Part shown: positions 19,471 through 21,433 of the stretch, piece by piece
Numbering within the stretch: position 1 is the first letter of the stretch
How the letters are laid out: each line of letters starts with the position of its first letter
Notes under the pieces: model-generated
Seen by the model: only the letters and a program-made list of their open reading frames with translations
Database searches by the model: none
What the model was told of the DNA's origin: nothing
Origin: Pelargonium nanum
Lineage: Eukaryota > Streptophyta > Magnoliopsida > Geraniales > Geraniaceae
Direction of reading: 5' to 3'
NCBI GenBank assembly: GCA_036897485.1
Contig: JAYMTF010001765.1
Span: 1-21,433, forward strand
Length of the DNA: 21,433 nucleotides
Translations under genes and position numbers: made by a program

Positions 19471-19857
19471 CCTAAATTTTATATACACACGCACACACAT
19501 AGTTGTAGCAATTCAGTCGTGAATGTGACAAGATCGTGACAAGAATATCGAGACACATTAGCTACATACATGCAACAATTTTTGTAATTTATACATTCGA
19601 CAAATTTATAACATAATGACGACATGATACTTTTGCATCTACATTGCGATTACTTGCTACAACTCGATTTTAATAAGATAGTGGCAAAATTGCGAGCACA
19701 GTTTGCAGCAAGATTAATATATATGCAGGAAAAATAAACATATAGGTTTTCAACATGCGATAATATTACGACTAAATTTGTCGATATGTTTGCGTCGAAT
19801 TAGCAATAATGGTGTTGATGAAATTTAATTTTATGATGACATATATAATTTGTGACT
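19471..19857 (+). other. Annexin 3' UTR and flank
   Basis: A CA-rich stretch follows the TAA. TTTTTGTAATTT at about 19578 and AATAAA at about 19734 are possible polyadenylation signals. No gene seen. Confidence 0.4.
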
Positions 19858-19955
19858 ATGTTTTTTTTTATCAGCAACGGGACATCATACTCGAAGTAAC
19901 AATGTTTCTCACTCGCCAAAGGGAGTGTCACCCTAAACCCTACCCCACAATTTTG
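19858..19955 (+). repeat. Dispersed repeat, copy 2
   Basis: A T run followed by ATCAGCAACGGGACATCATA, then CTCACTCGCCAAAGGGAGTG and GTCACCCTAAA. It matches 5683-5775 base for base over most of its length. The copies share orientation and differ at about one position in ten, which suggests moderate age. Confidence 0.65.
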
Positions 19956-21433
19956 AGAAAAGTTACAATTTTGCGACCATATTACTACTAGTTTGGAACC
20001 CAATTGTGAAATAATGCGAAATGTTCTTCCTTTTTTTCATTTTAAAAAAATAAGTTACATTAAAATGTAAACGAAAATTTCATTCAACCAATCAAATGTA
20101 CAAATGAAAACTAATGTTTCATGCAATCTAAAAGACATGCTAAATAGATTTCAAACAACTAAACCTACACCTGAAAAATAATGCATCCATGCAGTACTGA
20201 TTTAATTTCTCCAAACCAAACTAAAATGTTTTAATATAATGCAACTAAAACTAATACACCTATAAAATATATAACATGTTTATACATAGCATAAATACAT
20301 ATAAAAAATATACTATACACTATTCATTATATTGATCTTGTTCTTTTTCCTTTCACTTATGTGATACATTTCTTTTAATATTTACGAAAATGTGCAGATG
20401 ACCACTATCATATATTGACACAAAGCATATGAGTTCCTAAAACACTTTTACAAATCAAAGAACCACTTGACCTTGCAAATTACCATTCTGCCAGTTAAGT
20501 ATAACAGATTGCCCAATTTTTTCTTTCAATTTTACCCTTGTGTTTAATGTTTTTTTTTTTTTTGTTATTCAATTGTTCTTGATGTTCTTGGTGATTCAAA
20601 AACAAAATCAGACCTAAACCTCAATTAATTCAATTTCACATAAATGTAATTCAATCTCAAACACAACAAATCTTGATTCCATTTTCTCTCCTAAACCAAA
20701 TTCAAAATCAAACCTAACTAATCCAACAACTTTGATACAAGACCACCCAAAAAGGTTGAAACTTTTAGGACTTTACGAGGACTTCAAGATCAAAAATTTG
20801 AGATACAAACTGGCTTTTTGAAGATTTGAATTGGGTTTTAGTTTGTTGAGCTAAAAAAAGATCAAGTGAAGTGTTATTTCAACAACACATGAAAGAGATC
20901 AAAATAGTAGCTTTTTGGATTTTGTTAACAACACATGAAAGCTAAAGCGCAAGAACAATGGGGAAATAAAGAGCAACAAGAACAGAGCTTATGTGATTAT
21001 CATGGAGGAAGAGACAGAGAGATGGGTTGAGATGTTTTGGAAAATCCACAAGAAAGATGATTTTGCTATTTAGAGATGAGAGAGGTTGTTGATGTGTAAC
21101 TCCAAGTGGCTAAGCTTGTTGGAGACAAGAGCCTCCTTAAAGAATCTCTTTGAAATTGAGTTATTGCCCATGTTTAGACCTTTTCTTGTAGATATTGCCC
21201 ATCTTTGTCCATTTATTTATTTACTAGTTTATATTTGCTCGGAAGAAAAAAATATTTGTGATACTTTTAATTATTTTATATTTAAATATAAAATAATTAA
21301 CATATATGTACATGCATATAATTGATGCAATCACAATTATAGTCAAACGTATAATTGAAATTATACACCATAATTACACGTCTTTTAATTATTCGTTACA
21401 ATCAATATACATATCAATCACCTTAATTTATTC
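19956..21433. other. Right-edge intergenic DNA; no gene seen
   Basis: Very AT-rich DNA whose ORFs are all short and of no protein-like composition. AACAACACATGAAAG is repeated at 20881-20895 and 20927-20941. The segment 20500-21200, with ATTGCCCA motifs near both ends (about 20510 and 21163), could be an old insertion, but I could not define termini. Confidence 0.4.
21267..21300. repeat. Perfect 34-bp AT palindrome
   Basis: Each 17-base arm, read TTAATTATTTTATATTT, is the exact complement of the other with no spacer. It can extrude as a cruciform. In such AT-rich DNA an exact match of this length is still unlikely by chance. Confidence 0.9.

Noticed and set aside
20500-21200. Possible insertion with ATTGCCCA motifs near both ends
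   Set aside because: The motifs are in the same orientation and no terminal repeats or target duplication could be defined.
1-21433. CRISPR arrays, operons, phage or organellar insertions
   Set aside because: The window is plant nuclear DNA with intron-containing genes; the repeats present are tandem or transposon-derived and lack regular spacers.

Overview
This is plant nuclear DNA, almost certainly from a eudicot. It is AT-rich, its genes carry GT-AG introns, and every recognisable protein belongs to a plant family. The translations were judged from remembered family sequences because no search could be run. I see no bacterial, viral or organellar segment.

Five protein-coding genes can be supported, alternating in strand. 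(1) 640-1494, plus strand: a class I BASIC PENTACYSTEINE (BBR/BPC) GAGA-binding transcription factor, with the end of a 5' UTR intron filling the left edge. (2) 3562-4680, minus: an intronless ANTH-domain clathrin-assembly protein. (3) 6892-7740, plus: a three-exon gene for a 176-residue protein that I do not recognise. (4) 9466-13775, minus: an eleven-exon MAP65 microtubule-associated protein of 595 residues, closest to the MAP65-6/MAP65-7 type. (5) 15221-19470, plus: a six-exon annexin of 315 residues, closest to annexin D5. I assembled the exons of genes 3 to 5 by hand from splice signals and reading phase; all junctions keep frame.

The intergenic and intronic DNA holds several repeats. 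They are a small fossil of the 3' end of a Ty3/gypsy pol gene (about 1975-2310), a 130-bp tandem duplication (5455-5700), a dispersed repeat present at about 5683 and about 19858, a 27-bp minisatellite (8383-8543), and a GC-rich patch ending in a 20-base A run (about 8640-8938). Annexin intron 3 contains a MITE-like element (about 16738-17154). Annexin intron 5 contains three diverged repeat units plus a well-formed non-autonomous CACTA element (18843-19151) with a TCT target duplication. A perfect 34-bp palindrome lies near the right edge.

The five genes do not form a pathway; this is ordinary neighbour order in a plant chromosome. The one possible link is that the BPC family binds GA repeats, and a (GA)12 tract lies 10 nt upstream of the MAP65 start codon. 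I did not find a convincing new molecular system. The items most worth a second look are the unrecognised gene 3 with its intronic palindrome, the MAP65 leader with a 75-codon upstream ORF, and the transposon-filled annexin introns.
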